Source: Streptomyces sp. NBC_00286
GTDB lineage: Bacteria; Actinomycetota; Actinomycetes; Streptomycetales; Streptomycetaceae
Reading direction: 5' to 3'
NCBI RefSeq assembly: GCF_036173125.1
Contig: NZ_CP108054.1
Location: forward strand, 8,089,001-8,153,000
Length of the DNA: 64,000 bases
The position numbers and the translations under genes are program-made. Below are positions 1 to 12,487 of the stretch, piece after piece. The notes under the pieces were generated by a model, which searched no databases, was not told the DNA's origin, and saw only the letters and a list, made by a program, of their open reading frames with translations. Position 1 is the stretch's first letter; every line of letters starts with the position of its first letter.

Positions 1-313
1 GGCGTACGTCCAGGGCTTCGGCGCCGAAGCGGTCGGCCAGGGCTCGTACGATGCCGAAGAAGCCGGGGTCTCCGGAGGCCAGTACGACGATGCGCTGGTG
101 ATCCGCCGGCTTCGCCATCGCCTGGGCGATCGCGTCGAGGGCGGGCGGCAGCGGGCCGAGGACGATCCCTTCCGCCGTGTCCGGGAGGCGGGCCGCCGCC
201 AGGTGGCGACGGGCGCCCACGACGAGCGTCGCCGTGGCCAACTCGGCCTCGGCGTCCGGAGGAAGGGGCGCCCCCGTTCCCGTACCGATGACTCTGATCA
301 CGGGTCTGATCAT
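1..313 (-). CDS. cobL: Precorrin-6Y C5,15-methyltransferase (decarboxylating), N-terminal part, cut by window edge
   Basis: Only the first ~104 codons are present; the rest lies beyond the left edge. The family methylates C5 and C15 of precorrin-6Y and decarboxylates the acetate side chain in aerobic cobalamin synthesis. Visible here are the tetrapyrrole-methylase opening RVIGTGTGAP (residues 7-16) and the SAM-site stretch VVLASGDPGFF (about 76-86) of the CbiE-type domain. The ATG shares the sequence ATGA with the cobM stop codon, so the two are probably translationally coupled. A GTG four codons further in could also serve as start. The CbiT-type domain cannot be seen. Confidence 0.88.
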   Translation of the reverse strand, partial: MIRPVIRVIGTGTGAPLPPDAEAELATATLVVGARRHLAAARLPDTAEGIVLGPLPPALDAIAQAMAKPADHQRIVVLASGDPGFFGIVRALADRFGAEALDVR

Positions 314-1128
314 GGTGTGGCACCTCGGGTGCGTAGCGCCTTACGTGCCTCGGGGTCCGCCTTGCGGAAGCCGTGGAAGTGGCCGGGGTGGTAGAGGTGC
401 GAGCGGGTGCCGTGCGCGTCGAGGGCCGGGCCGACCAGGAACAACGTGTGCTTCCACAGCTTGTGCTCCTTGACGGTCTCCTCCAGCGTGCCGATCGTGC
501 ACTTCACGATCAGTTCCTCGGGCCAGGTCGCCTGGTACGCGACCACGACCGGCGTCGTCGTCGGGTAGCCGCCCTCCAGCAGTTCCCGTACGAGCTGGCC
601 GCTGCGAGCCGCTGACAGGAACAGCGCCATGGTGGTGCCGTGGCGGGCGAACTCGCGTACTTCCTCGCCCGGCGGCATGGGCGTCTTGCCGCCGCCGAGG
701 CGGGTGAGGATCACGGACTGGGCGATCTCGGGGATGGTCAGCTCGCGCCCAGCCAGGGCGGCGACGGCGGAGAAGGCGGAGACGCCGGGGATGATCTCGG
801 TTTCGATGCCGATGCTTTGGCACCGGTCGAGCTGTTCCTGGGTGCCGCCCCAGAGCGCCGGGTCGCCGGAGTGGATGCGGGCCACCTTGAGGCCGTTCGC
901 CGCGGCTCGTTCGTACACGGCGACTACGTCCTCGAGGGACATCGTCGCCGAGTCGAGGATCTCCGCGCCTTCGCGTGCGTGCTCCAGGACCTCCTCCTGC
1001 ACGAGGCTGGCCGCCCAGATGACGATGTCGGCCTCTGCGATCGCGTTGGCGGCGCGGAAGGTGAGCAGGTCGGCTGCGCCGGGCCCGGCGCCGACGAAGG
1101 TCACCTTGGGGGTGGGGGCGTCGGGCAT
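310..1128 (-). CDS. cobM: Precorrin-4 C11-methyltransferase
   Basis: Transfers a methyl group from SAM to C11 of precorrin-4 in the aerobic corrin pathway. The 272-residue product has the usual family length. It opens with VTFVGAGPGAADLL (about residues 9-22), the first SAM-binding loop of tetrapyrrole methylases, and carries VARIHSGDPALWGG around residues 82-95, typical of CobM/CbiF. It lies between cobI (82-base gap) and cobL (ATGA overlap). The 82-base gap is the only notable spacing in this half of the operon and holds short repeats of the type TACGAGTG. The ATG start is preceded by GAGAGGACCCACCCC on the minus strand, a plausible ribosome site. Confidence 0.93.
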   Translation of the reverse strand: MPDAPTPKVTFVGAGPGAADLLTFRAANAIAEADIVIWAASLVQEEVLEHAREGAEILDSATMSLEDVVAVYERAAANGLKVARIHSGDPALWGGTQEQLDRCQSIGIETEIIPGVSAFSAVAALAGRELTIPEIAQSVILTRLGGGKTPMPPGEEVREFARHGTTMALFLSAARSGQLVRELLEGGYPTTTPVVVAYQATWPEELIVKCTIGTLEETVKEHKLWKHTLFLVGPALDAHGTRSHLYHPGHFHGFRKADPEARKALRTRGATP

Positions 1129-1210
1129 GGGGTGGGTCCTCTCCTACGAGTGGTACGAGTACTGCGAGGGCTGCGTGCGAGGGCTACGAGTGATCAGCGA
1201 TTTCGGGCGG

Positions 1211-1942
1211 TCACAGCTTTCCGCCGCGTTTGCCGTGGCGTTGGGCTGGGGCGATGAGGGTGGAGAGGTAGGGCAGGGGAGTGCCGTCCAGGTCGGATGC
1301 GGGGCTGATCGACTCTTCGGGGAGGCCCAGTGCCGAACCCCATACCGCGTCATCGAGCCGCCCGGTTTCCCGGAGCGCTGCAGCCACTTCCTCCGCCAGG
1401 CGGCCGAACTTGTACGCCACCACCGTTCCCGGGCCGCTCAGCGCGTCCTTCAGGACTGCGGCGCCGGCCGTGACGGGGACCAGCGTGAGCGGCTCGGTGC
1501 CCTCGGTCAGTACGGCACCGGAACGGGCCGCGAGGTCCTGCATCGCGGTGATGCCGGGCACCGTTTCGACGGCCGTGCCCGGGGCCAACTCCTCGATGGT
1601 CTGCGCGAGATAGGTGAACGTGGAATACACGTTCGGGTCGCCGATGGTCGCGAAGGCGACGGTGGCGTGGGTGCGCAGCAACTCGGCCACCCGCGCACCG
1701 GCCGCGTCCCAAGCCGCCTCGCGCCGCCCGCGGTCCGACCGCTCGTTGAGCGCGAACACGACCCGTACGACCTTGTCCTCGGGTACGTAGTGCAGCACGG
1801 TGGCCTCGGCGCGCCCGCGCTCGCCCGTCTCCATCACGGGAACGACGACCACGTCCGCCGTGCGGAGAGCATTGACCCCCTTGACCGTCACGAGCTCCGG
1901 GTCCCCGGGGCCCACTCCGACTCCGATCAGCCTGCTGCTCAT
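1211..1942 (-). CDS. cobI: Precorrin-2 C20-methyltransferase
   Basis: Methylates C20 of precorrin-2 with SAM to give precorrin-3A. Product of 243 residues beginning MSSRLIGVGVGPGDPE, with the GVGPGDPELVTVKG motif at residues 7-20 and AFATIGDPNVYSTF near residue 105, both diagnostic for CobI/CbiL. An open frame continues 99 codons upstream into cobB, but the methylase fold starts at the chosen ATG, which overlaps the cobB stop as ATGA. The C-terminus ends in a basic GKRGGKL tail. The gene precedes cobM by 82 bases. Confidence in function is high; the start is supported by the overlap and by family length. Confidence 0.93.
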   Translation of the reverse strand: MSSRLIGVGVGPGDPELVTVKGVNALRTADVVVVPVMETGERGRAEATVLHYVPEDKVVRVVFALNERSDRGRREAAWDAAGARVAELLRTHATVAFATIGDPNVYSTFTYLAQTIEELAPGTAVETVPGITAMQDLAARSGAVLTEGTEPLTLVPVTAGAAVLKDALSGPGTVVAYKFGRLAEEVAAALRETGRLDDAVWGSALGLPEESISPASDLDGTPLPYLSTLIAPAQRHGKRGGKL

Positions 1943-3510
1943 GACGTCCGGCACCTCTCCACGAACCGACGGGCGACGCCGGGTGCGGACGCCCAGTGCG
2001 TGTGCACGTAACTCGCGTGCACACCTTGTTGTACGAAACCTTCGACCCGCCGTTGAGGAGCATGGAGCCCCCAGGCGGGAGCGGCCCCCGCGCCCGGCTC
2101 GACGACGGTCCGGTGAAACTCGTGCCCGCGCATCCGCGTCCCGGCCGCCGCGAGCACGCTGTCGCTCACAGCCACGGCCTCCCGATACCCGAGGGTCAAC
2201 CGCTCGTCCATACGGGCAGTCGCGTCCAGCACGCCGCACATCGGCTGACCGTCGAGCTCACGGGAGAGGTAGAGGAGACCGGCGCATTCGGCGGCGACAG
2301 GAGCACCACTGAAGGCCAGTTCGGCGATGGCTTTGCGCAGAGGCTCGTTGGCGGACAGCTCGGAGGCATACACCTCCGGGAACCCGCCTCCGATGACCAA
2401 CCCCGCCGTTCCATCCGGCAGTTGCTCGTCATGGAGCGGGTCGAAGGTCACGACTTCTGCTCCGGCGGCGGCAAGCAGCTCGGCATGCTCGGCGTAAGAG
2501 AAGGTGAAGGCGGGCCCGCCGGCGATGGCGACGATGGGGGCCGCCTTCGGCTGGTTCGGGCCTGTTGGCCCGGCCAGTTCATTTGAGCCCAGGCCGACAC
2601 CACTCAGCCCGTCCGGCGTTTGAGGACGAGGCCGCAAGGCCGACTGACACCCACCCACCCCAGCTACCTCCAGCCCGTCCGGCGTTTGAGGACGAGGCCG
2701 TTCAGGCCGATAAGGGGGCCTGGGGGCGGAGCCCCCAGTTTCGGGAAGGGGCGGGGCTGGGGAAATGGCGCCGCAGGCCACCACCTCAGCCGGATCCCAC
2801 GCCGCACCCGACAACGCAGGCGCACTCCGCGCCAGCGCAAGCAGCGCATCCAGATCGCACCCTTCCCGCACCCGCGACGCCATGACCCCAACCGCCCCAA
2901 CCGCCTCCCCCCGCCGCTCGGCAACCGGCACCAACCCAAGATGCCGAGCCGGCGTCCCCACCTCCCGATCGCGTTGCAAGACGCCCAGCACAGACACCCC
3001 GGCCCCGTCCAACGCTTCCCGCAACATCACCTCATGCCGCTCAGACCCCACCTTGTTGAGAATCACCCCCGCAACCCACACCTCGGGATCCCAGGAAGCA
3101 AACCCATGCACCAACGCAGCCACCGACCGAGCCTGCGAAGACGCATCCACAACCAACACCACCGGCGCCCGCAACAACTTCGCCACATGAGCGGTGGACG
3201 CCAGCTCCCCCTCCCCGGCGGCCCCGTCGTACAGCCCCATCACACCCTCGACAACCGCGACATCACACCCCCGCGCACCATGCGCGAACAACGGAGCCAC
3301 CAACTCCGCCCCACACAGATACGCATCGAGATTCCGCCCCACCCGCCCGGCGGCAAGCGCGTGATACCCGGGATCGATGTAGTCGGGCCCCACCTTGTGC
3401 GGAGACACGGCAAGCCCCCGCGAGGCGAACGCCGCCATCAGCCCCGTAGCAACAGTGGTCTTGCCGCTGCCCGAAGACGGCGCGGCAATGACCAGCCGAG
3501 GAACGGACAT
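1939..3510 (-). CDS. cobB: Cobyrinic acid a,c-diamide synthase with a repeat-derived linker
   Basis: Glutamine-dependent amidation of the a and c side chains of (hydrogeno)cobyrinic acid. The N-terminal dethiobiotin-synthetase-like domain has the P-loop APSSGSGKTTVA (about residues 10-21). The C-terminal class I glutamine amidotransferase domain has the nucleophile region AAECAGLLYLS. Between them, about residues 250-320, is a low-complexity linker holding two copies of RPRPQTPDGL encoded by a dispersed Streptomyces repeat (see the repeat at 2605-2738). The frame stays open. The ATG at 3510 forms TGATG with the cobO stop; GTG codons at 3513 and 3516 are alternatives. At 523 residues the protein is longer than usual because of the insert. 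Confidence 0.92.
   Translation of the reverse strand: MSVPRLVIAAPSSGSGKTTVATGLMAAFASRGLAVSPHKVGPDYIDPGYHALAAGRVGRNLDAYLCGAELVAPLFAHGARGCDVAVVEGVMGLYDGAAGEGELASTAHVAKLLRAPVVLVVDASSQARSVAALVHGFASWDPEVWVAGVILNKVGSERHEVMLREALDGAGVSVLGVLQRDREVGTPARHLGLVPVAERRGEAVGAVGVMASRVREGCDLDALLALARSAPALSGAAWDPAEVVACGAISPAPPLPETGGSAPRPPYRPERPRPQTPDGLEVAGVGGCQSALRPRPQTPDGLSGVGLGSNELAGPTGPNQPKAAPIVAIAGGPAFTFSYAEHAELLAAAGAEVVTFDPLHDEQLPDGTAGLVIGGGFPEVYASELSANEPLRKAIAELAFSGAPVAAECAGLLYLSRELDGQPMCGVLDATARMDERLTLGYREAVAVSDSVLAAAGTRMRGHEFHRTVVEPGAGAAPAWGLHAPQRRVEGFVQQGVHASYVHTHWASAPGVARRFVERCRTS
2605..2738 (-). repeat. Dispersed Streptomyces repeat inserted in frame in the cobB linker
   Basis: Two copies of a 30-base unit beginning CAGCCCGTCCGGCGTTTGAG (plus strand 2605-2634 and 2671-2700) lie 66 bases apart, followed by a perfect hairpin CTGGGGGC-GGA-GCCCCCAG at 2720-2738. 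This unit plus G-rich hairpin is, from memory, very common between genes in Streptomyces. Here it lies inside the open reading frame of cobB. The 66-base spacing keeps both copies in one frame, and on the coding strand each is read as RPRPQTPDGL. Confidence 0.85.
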
Positions 3511-4109
3511 CACCACTCGATGCCCCTCTGGCCCTTCTGACCGGCGTCCATCGGATGCTTGACCTTGGACATGTCGGTGACGAGATCGGCGAAGTCGACG
3601 AGCTTCTCGGGCGCGTTCCGCCCGGTGATCACGACATGCTGCGCCCCCGGCCGATCCCGAAGCACGGCGATGACTTCATCGACATCGACCCACCCCCAGT
3701 GCATGGGGTACGCGAACTCATCGAGGACATACAGCTTGTACGTCTCGGCAGCGAGGTCCCGCTTGACCTGCTCCCACCCTTCGCGGGCCTTCTCCTCGTT
3801 GTCCATCTGGGAGTCGCGCTGCACCCAGGACCAGCCCTCACCCATCTTGTGCCAGTCGACGGACCCGCCCTCGCCGGAGGCGCCGAGGACCCTGAGCGCG
3901 TTCTCCTCGCCGACCTTCCACTTCGCCGACTTCACGAACTGGAACACCCCGATCGGCCACCCCTGATTCCACGCCCGCAACGCGAGCCCGAAAGCGGCGG
4001 TGGACTTGCCCTTGCCGATCCCCGTATGCACGACGACGAGCGGACGATTCCTCCGCTGACGAGTCGTCAACCCGTCATCCGGTACGACACTCGGCTGTCC
4101 CTGCGGCAT
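3510..4109 (-). CDS. cobO: Cob(I)yrinic acid a,c-diamide adenosyltransferase
   Basis: Transfers the 5'-deoxyadenosyl group of ATP to the reduced cobalt of the corrinoid. The 199-residue protein has the CobO/BtuR-type P-loop HTGIGKGKSTAAFG at about residues 28-41, the family segment FVKSAKWKVGEE, and the VLDEF motif near residue 125. The C-terminus KGQRGIEW matches the conserved end of this family. The start ATG forms TAATG with the stop of the upstream chelatase gene (one-base overlap), and the stop forms TGATG with cobB, so all three are likely translated in a coupled way. Confidence 0.95.
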   Translation of the reverse strand: MPQGQPSVVPDDGLTTRQRRNRPLVVVHTGIGKGKSTAAFGLALRAWNQGWPIGVFQFVKSAKWKVGEENALRVLGASGEGGSVDWHKMGEGWSWVQRDSQMDNEEKAREGWEQVKRDLAAETYKLYVLDEFAYPMHWGWVDVDEVIAVLRDRPGAQHVVITGRNAPEKLVDFADLVTDMSKVKHPMDAGQKGQRGIEW

Positions 4110-6133
4110 TACGCGGCCCTCCTGCCGTTGCCCCTGCTGCCCTGAACATCCCTGACGAGCCCGGCGATCGAGTCGGCGCGCAGCTCGTCCAAGTTCACTG
4201 CGGTAGCGCCGAGTTCACCGGAGAGCTGCCCGGCAAGACCGAGCCGTACCGGCCCCGACTCGCAGTCGACGACGACGGACGCGACCCCATCCGCCGCGAA
4301 CAACCGCGCCGCGCGACCGGCCAGCGCCACCGGATCAGGCCCACCCGTGGCCCGCCCGTCCGTCACCACGACGACGAGCGCACGCCGCTCGGGATCCCTG
4401 AGCCGTTCCACCCGAAGCACCTCATGAGCCCTCAACAGCCCCGCGGCCAGCGGCGTCCGGCCCCCCGTCGGCAACGACTCCAGCCGAGCCGCCGCCGCGT
4501 CCACCGACGAAGTCGGCGGCAGCGCAACCTCGGCGTCCTTCCCCCGGAAGGTCACCAGCCCCACCTTGTCCCGCCGCTGATACGCGTCCAGCAGCAGCGA
4601 CAACACGGCCCCCTTCACGGCACTCATCCGCTGCCGGGCGGCCATGGACCCGGAGGCGTCGACGACGAACAGCACGAGATTGGATTCGCGCCCCTCCCTG
4701 GAGGCCTGCCGCAGATCGTCCCGCCGGATCACCAGCCCCGGCCCGGACCGCCCACGCACCCGCTGATGCGGCGCGGCAGCCTGCACCGTCGCCGCCAAGT
4801 GCAGCTTCGTGAGCGCACCTTGGGGCCGCCGGGCACCGGTGGTCCGCCCGTGCTCGGTACGCGCCCGGGACCGCCGTCCGGCAGCGCCCTCGCCGAGTCC
4901 GGGCACGCTCAGCATCTTTGTACGAAAGGGCTCAGCAGCCCGTACGGGGGACTGCTCACCGCCACCGGGTGCCGCCGACGCCTGCCCGTCGCCCTCGGAG
5001 GGCTCGCCCTGCGCCGGAACATCACCGGCAGGCGAGTCATCCCCGTCCGGCCCATCCTGCGGCGGCTGCCCGCCACCGCCGGGCCCGTCCGGATCCGGGT
5101 CCTCGTCGCCGGGGTCGCTCTCGCCGCTGAACTCCTCCAGGGTTTCGTCGAGCTTGTCCTCATCAAGTCCCGGCGCATCAAAGGGATTACGCCGCCGACG
5201 GTGAGGCAAGGCGAGCAGCGCGGCCTGCCGGACGTCCTCGGCGAGTACGTCGGTACGGCCTGCCCACGCGGCCAGCGCGGTCGCCGTACGCGCCATCACG
5301 ATGTCGGCTCGCATCCCGTCGACCTCGAAGGCTGCACAGGTCGCCGCGATCTGCCGCAGCGCCCCGTCGCCGAGCCGTACGGACGGCAACAGCTCACGCG
5401 CGGCTACGATCCGCGCCCGTACGGCGGCCTCCTCGTCGGCCCAGCGCGCCGCGAACCCGGCGGGGTCGTCGTCGTACGCGAGCCGACGCCGCACGACCTC
5501 CACGCGCTGGTCGGGTTCGCGCGAGGCCGCGACCTCGACGGTCAGTCCGAAGCGATCCAACAATTGGGGGCGCAATTCGCCTTCTTCGGGGTTCATGGTC
5601 CCGACGAGCAGAAAACGCGCGGCATGCCGTACGGAAACCCCCTCGCGTTCGACGTACGAGGCACCCATTGCTGCGGCGTCCAACAAGAGGTCGACGAGGT
5701 GGTCGTGCAACAAGTTGACCTCGTCGACGTACAGGATCCCCCGGTTTGCCGCGGCGAGCAGACCCGGCTCGAAGGACTTCGTGCCTTCTGCCAGGGCCCG
5801 TTCGATGTCGAGAGCTCCGACAAGTCGGTCCTCCGAGGCCCCGACAGGGAGCTCAACCAGCGCGGTGTGCCGCCTCGTCGCCAGACCAGGATCATGCGGA
5901 CCGTCGGGGCACACCGGGTCAGGGTTCGCCGGATCGCAGGAGAAGCGGCAGCCGGGCACGGCCTCGATCTCCGGCATCAGCGCGGCCAGCGCTCTGACCG
6001 CGGTCGACTTCGCGGTGCCCTTCTCGCCGCGCACGAGCACGCCGCCGACATTCGGAGCCACTGCATTCAGCAGCAGCGCAAGGCGCAGGTCGTCCTGTCC
6101 GACGACGGCAGTGAACGGGTACGGCATGGTCAC
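4109..6133 (-). CDS. Fused ChlI/ChlD-type magnesium-chelatase-like subunit, probable cobaltochelatase partner of CobN
   Basis: The 674-residue protein joins an AAA+ ATPase half to a von Willebrand A half. Walker A is GEKGTAKSTAVRALA (about 35-49); the sensor-like GTMNPEEG follows near residue 185. An acidic, Pro/Gly-rich linker (about 330-430) leads to the VWA domain with the MIDAS motif DASGSMA (about 495-501). In the family, such subunits power metal insertion by a large CobN/ChlH subunit. Directly downstream of cobN and in the cob operon, it probably replaces the CobS/CobT pair for cobalt insertion. GTG at 6133 has GAAGGAG ten bases upstream; ATG at 6127 is an alternative start. Confidence 0.88.
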   Translation of the reverse strand: MTMPYPFTAVVGQDDLRLALLLNAVAPNVGGVLVRGEKGTAKSTAVRALAALMPEIEAVPGCRFSCDPANPDPVCPDGPHDPGLATRRHTALVELPVGASEDRLVGALDIERALAEGTKSFEPGLLAAANRGILYVDEVNLLHDHLVDLLLDAAAMGASYVEREGVSVRHAARFLLVGTMNPEEGELRPQLLDRFGLTVEVAASREPDQRVEVVRRRLAYDDDPAGFAARWADEEAAVRARIVAARELLPSVRLGDGALRQIAATCAAFEVDGMRADIVMARTATALAAWAGRTDVLAEDVRQAALLALPHRRRRNPFDAPGLDEDKLDETLEEFSGESDPGDEDPDPDGPGGGGQPPQDGPDGDDSPAGDVPAQGEPSEGDGQASAAPGGGEQSPVRAAEPFRTKMLSVPGLGEGAAGRRSRARTEHGRTTGARRPQGALTKLHLAATVQAAAPHQRVRGRSGPGLVIRRDDLRQASREGRESNLVLFVVDASGSMAARQRMSAVKGAVLSLLLDAYQRRDKVGLVTFRGKDAEVALPPTSSVDAAAARLESLPTGGRTPLAAGLLRAHEVLRVERLRDPERRALVVVVTDGRATGGPDPVALAGRAARLFAADGVASVVVDCESGPVRLGLAGQLSGELGATAVNLDELRADSIAGLVRDVQGSRGNGRRAA

Positions 6134-6206
6134 GCGGTGATCACTCCTTCGGGTGACGCGTCACAAGGCGTGTCAAGGGTCTGCCGCAGGTATGCCATGG
6201 TCGAGG

Positions 6207-6296
6207 TCTGGTCCCCGCCGACGCGGGGGTGCTCCACCGGATGAGGGCGAGCTGCGGCCGCAGCTGCTGTAGTCCCCGCCGACGCGGGGTTTTCAT
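6207..6296. repeat. Pair of CRISPR type I-E-like repeats with 61-nt period, or a three-hairpin intergenic element
   Basis: In the 169-base gap between cobN and the chelatase gene, an 18-base core GTCCCCGCCGACGCGGGG occurs at 6211-6228 and 6272-6289, start to start 61 bases. That equals 29 (repeat) plus 32 (spacer), the type I-E spacing. The first copy extends as GGGGGTGCTCC, like actinobacterial I-E repeats; the second is degenerate after the core (GGGGTTTTCAT). Each core folds as CCCCGC-CGAC-GCGGGG. The 'spacer' contains a perfect 16-base palindrome AGCTGCGGCCGCAGCT (6250-6265), unusual for a spacer. No cas gene is in the window. A structured mRNA element or processing site between two operon genes is the main alternative. 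Confidence 0.55.
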
Positions 6297-6302
6297 GGGA
6301 GA

Positions 6303-9952
<3,650 letters not shown>

Positions 9953-9956
<4 letters not shown>

Positions 9957-11515
9957 GCGGGCGCTCCCGGTGGAATGAAGGGCAGTCCTGAGGGCGCGCC
10001 CGACTCGATGAGCCGCCATAGCGCGTCCGTGTCCGCGTGGTTCTCGATCAGATCGCCGAGCCGGTCCAGCTGCTGCTCGCGCAGCGCGGCGAACGAGGTG
10101 TCGGCGGCCGGTACGAAACGGCGGCCCGCGGCGGCCGCCACCTCGCGCAGGAACGCCCGTCGGAATCCGTCCGACTCCAGCGAGCCGTGCCAGTGCGTGC
10201 CCCAGATCTCGCCGACCCGGCAACCGTCCAAGAAGGCTTCGCCGCCGGTGACTTCGGCGACGCCGTGATGGATCTCGTACCCCTCGACGTACTCGCCGAG
10301 CGCCTCGCCGACGGGCCGCGTGAGCGTCTTCTCGCGCGCGAACCGCACCCGTACGGGGAGGAGTCCGAGCCCGTCGACCTGGCCCGCGCGCGACTCGACC
10401 TCGTCCTCGATGTGCTCGCCGAGGATCTGGAAACCGCCGCAGATGCCGAGGACGGGGCGTCCTTCGACGGCCCGCCGCTTCAGCGCGTCGGCAAGTCCCC
10501 GCTCGCGCAACCACTCCAGGGCGCGCACTGTCCCGCGGGTCCCCGGAATCACCACCAGGTCCGCATCGGCCAACTCTTCCGCCCGGTCCACGAACCGCAC
10601 CACGACGCCCGGTTCGGTGGCCAGCGCGTCCACGTCGGTGAAGTTGGACATGAGAGGGATCGCGCAGACGGCGACACGTAGGACGTCCTCCCCGACGGGC
10701 GGCGCGACCGCGGACTCGCGGACGGCGCCCCGCAGCGACACCGCCATCCCGTCCTCCTCGTCGATGCCGAGGCCGTGCTGGAGGGGGAGTACGCCGTACG
10801 TCGAACGCCCGGTGAGGCCATGCAACATGTCCAACCCCGGCTCCAGCAGCGACACATCGCCGCGGAACTTGTTGACCAGGAACCCGGCGACGAGCGCCTG
10901 GTCCTCGGGCGACAGCAGAGCGATCGTCCCGAAGAACGACGCGAAGACCCCGCCACGGTCGATGTCCCCGACCACGAGCACGGGAAGCCGGGCGTTTCTG
11001 GCGATCCCCATGTTCACGATGTCGGTCCGCCGCAGATTGATCTCGGCGGGACTGCCCGCCCCCTCACAGATCACCGCGTCATACGTGCCCCGCAACTCGG
11101 CCAGACACTCCAGCACGGTCCCGAGCAACTGCTCCTGCCTCCCGCCCGTCACCCCCCGCCGCCCATGTTCGAGGCGCTCCGCGCCGCCCCTCCATTCGTG
11201 GTAGCCGCGCGCGCTCAACTCGCCCACCGGTTTGCCCATCAGCACGACCTGACTGCTGCGGTCGCTGCCGGGCTTCAGCAGTACGGGGTTCATGAGCGCC
11301 GTCGGCTCGACGCGTGCGGCCTGTGCCTGCATGGCCTGCGCGCGACCGATCTCGGCGCCCTCGCGCGTGACGAACGAATTGAGGGACATGTTCTGCGCCT
11401 TGAAGGGCGCGACCTTGACGCCCTGGCGCACCAGCCACCGGCAGATCCCGGCCGTGACGACGCTCTTTCCGGCGTCGGAAGTCGTCCCGGCGACCAGCAG
11501 CCCACCGCCGCTCAT
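9953..11515 (-). CDS. cobQ: Cobyric acid synthase
   Basis: Amidates the b, d, e and g side chains of adenosylcobyrinic acid a,c-diamide with glutamine and ATP. The 520-residue protein begins with the synthetase domain GLLVAGTTSDAGKSVVTAGI (residues 5-24) and the segment KAQNMSLNS near residue 40. The C-terminal amidotransferase domain has GICGGFQILGE (Cys nucleophile, about residue 349) and the GYEIHHG segment (about 415). The start overlaps the cobD stop (ATGA) and the stop overlaps cobN (ATGA). Length and domains are complete. Confidence 0.95.
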
Positions 11516-12483
11516 GACGTACGCCCCTTTGCGATGAGCCGACCGGTGAGGAGCCGTCGCGTGACGAGCCGTCCGGCGACCGTCGCGCCGAGCGCGAGCC
11601 GGCTCACGCGTCGCGAGAGCCGTACGGCCCGCTCGATGTCGTCGACCTGGACGGCCCGTCCCTCGCCGTTGAGTACGGGTCGGTGCTCAACTCGCCCGCC
11701 GTACGACAGCGTTCCGCCCAGCTGTACGCCCAACGCCCCCGCGAACGAGGCCTCGACGGGCCCGGCGTTGGGGCTCGGGTGCTGGGCGGCGTCGGTGCGC
11801 CAGGCGTGTATGGCTCCGCGTGGATCGCCGCCCGCGACGGTCGCTAGGGCGGCGGTCAGCCGGGCGCCGGGCCAGCCCGTCACGTCGTCGAGCCGTGCCG
11901 AAGCCCAGCCGAAACGCCGGTACTTGGGCGATTTGTGCCCGACCATGGCATCCAGCGTGTTGACGGCCCGGAAGCCGACGAGGCCCGGCACACCCGCCAC
12001 AGCGCCCCACACCAGCGCGCCGACCACCGCGTCCGAGGTGTTCTCGGCGACGGACTCGACGACGGCGCGGGCGATCCCGTCGGCGTCCAGCGCCTGCGGG
12101 TCCCGTCCGCACAGGTGCGGCAGTCGCTCCCGGGCCGTCTCGATGTCCCCGGCGGCCAGTGCCTGGCCGATGGCCCGGGCCTCGCGGCCGAGCGAAGTGC
12201 CGCCGACCACGGCCCAGGTGGCGGCCGCGGTCAGTGCGATCGAGGCGGTACGGGACGTACGTACGGACGTGGCGGCGAGGGCCGCGAGCGATACGGCACC
12301 GCCGGCGCATACGGCGGTGTGCAGGGCGCCCCACCCACGGTGGTCCCGCCACAGCACCCGTTCCACGGCGCTCGCGGTCCGGCCGAACGCGGCGACCGGA
12401 TGTCCACGGCGTGGATCGCCGAGGAGTTGGTCACCGAGGAGGCCGGCGGCGGCGCCGTACGCGAAAACGCGATCGGCACGCAT
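11512..12483 (-). CDS. cobD: Adenosylcobinamide-phosphate synthase, first enzyme gene behind the riboswitch
   Basis: Integral membrane protein of the CbiB/CobD family that joins (R)-1-amino-2-propanol phosphate to adenosylcobyric acid. The 323-residue product has GDQLLGDPRRGHPVAAFG (residues 17-34), VESVAENTSDAVVGALVWG and NTLDAMVGHKSPKYRRFGW, all characteristic. Several hydrophobic segments are visible. The ATG is four bases after the stop of a possible 34-codon leader ORF and lies 157 bases from the B12 riboswitch. The ribosome site directly upstream is weak, which fits coupling to the leader ORF. Overlaps cobQ by ATGA. Confidence 0.94.
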   Translation of the reverse strand: MRADRVFAYGAAAGLLGDQLLGDPRRGHPVAAFGRTASAVERVLWRDHRGWGALHTAVCAGGAVSLAALAATSVRTSRTASIALTAAATWAVVGGTSLGREARAIGQALAAGDIETARERLPHLCGRDPQALDADGIARAVVESVAENTSDAVVGALVWGAVAGVPGLVGFRAVNTLDAMVGHKSPKYRRFGWASARLDDVTGWPGARLTAALATVAGGDPRGAIHAWRTDAAQHPSPNAGPVEASFAGALGVQLGGTLSYGGRVEHRPVLNGEGRAVQVDDIERAVRLSRRVSRLALGATVAGRLVTRRLLTGRLIAKGRTS

Positions 12484-12487
12484 GGGG

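Noticed and set aside
9957..10514. N-terminal extension of cobN
   Set aside because: The 186 extra codons lie inside cobQ in another frame, are Arg/Pro-rich and unlike CobN; the ATGA overlap marks the true start.
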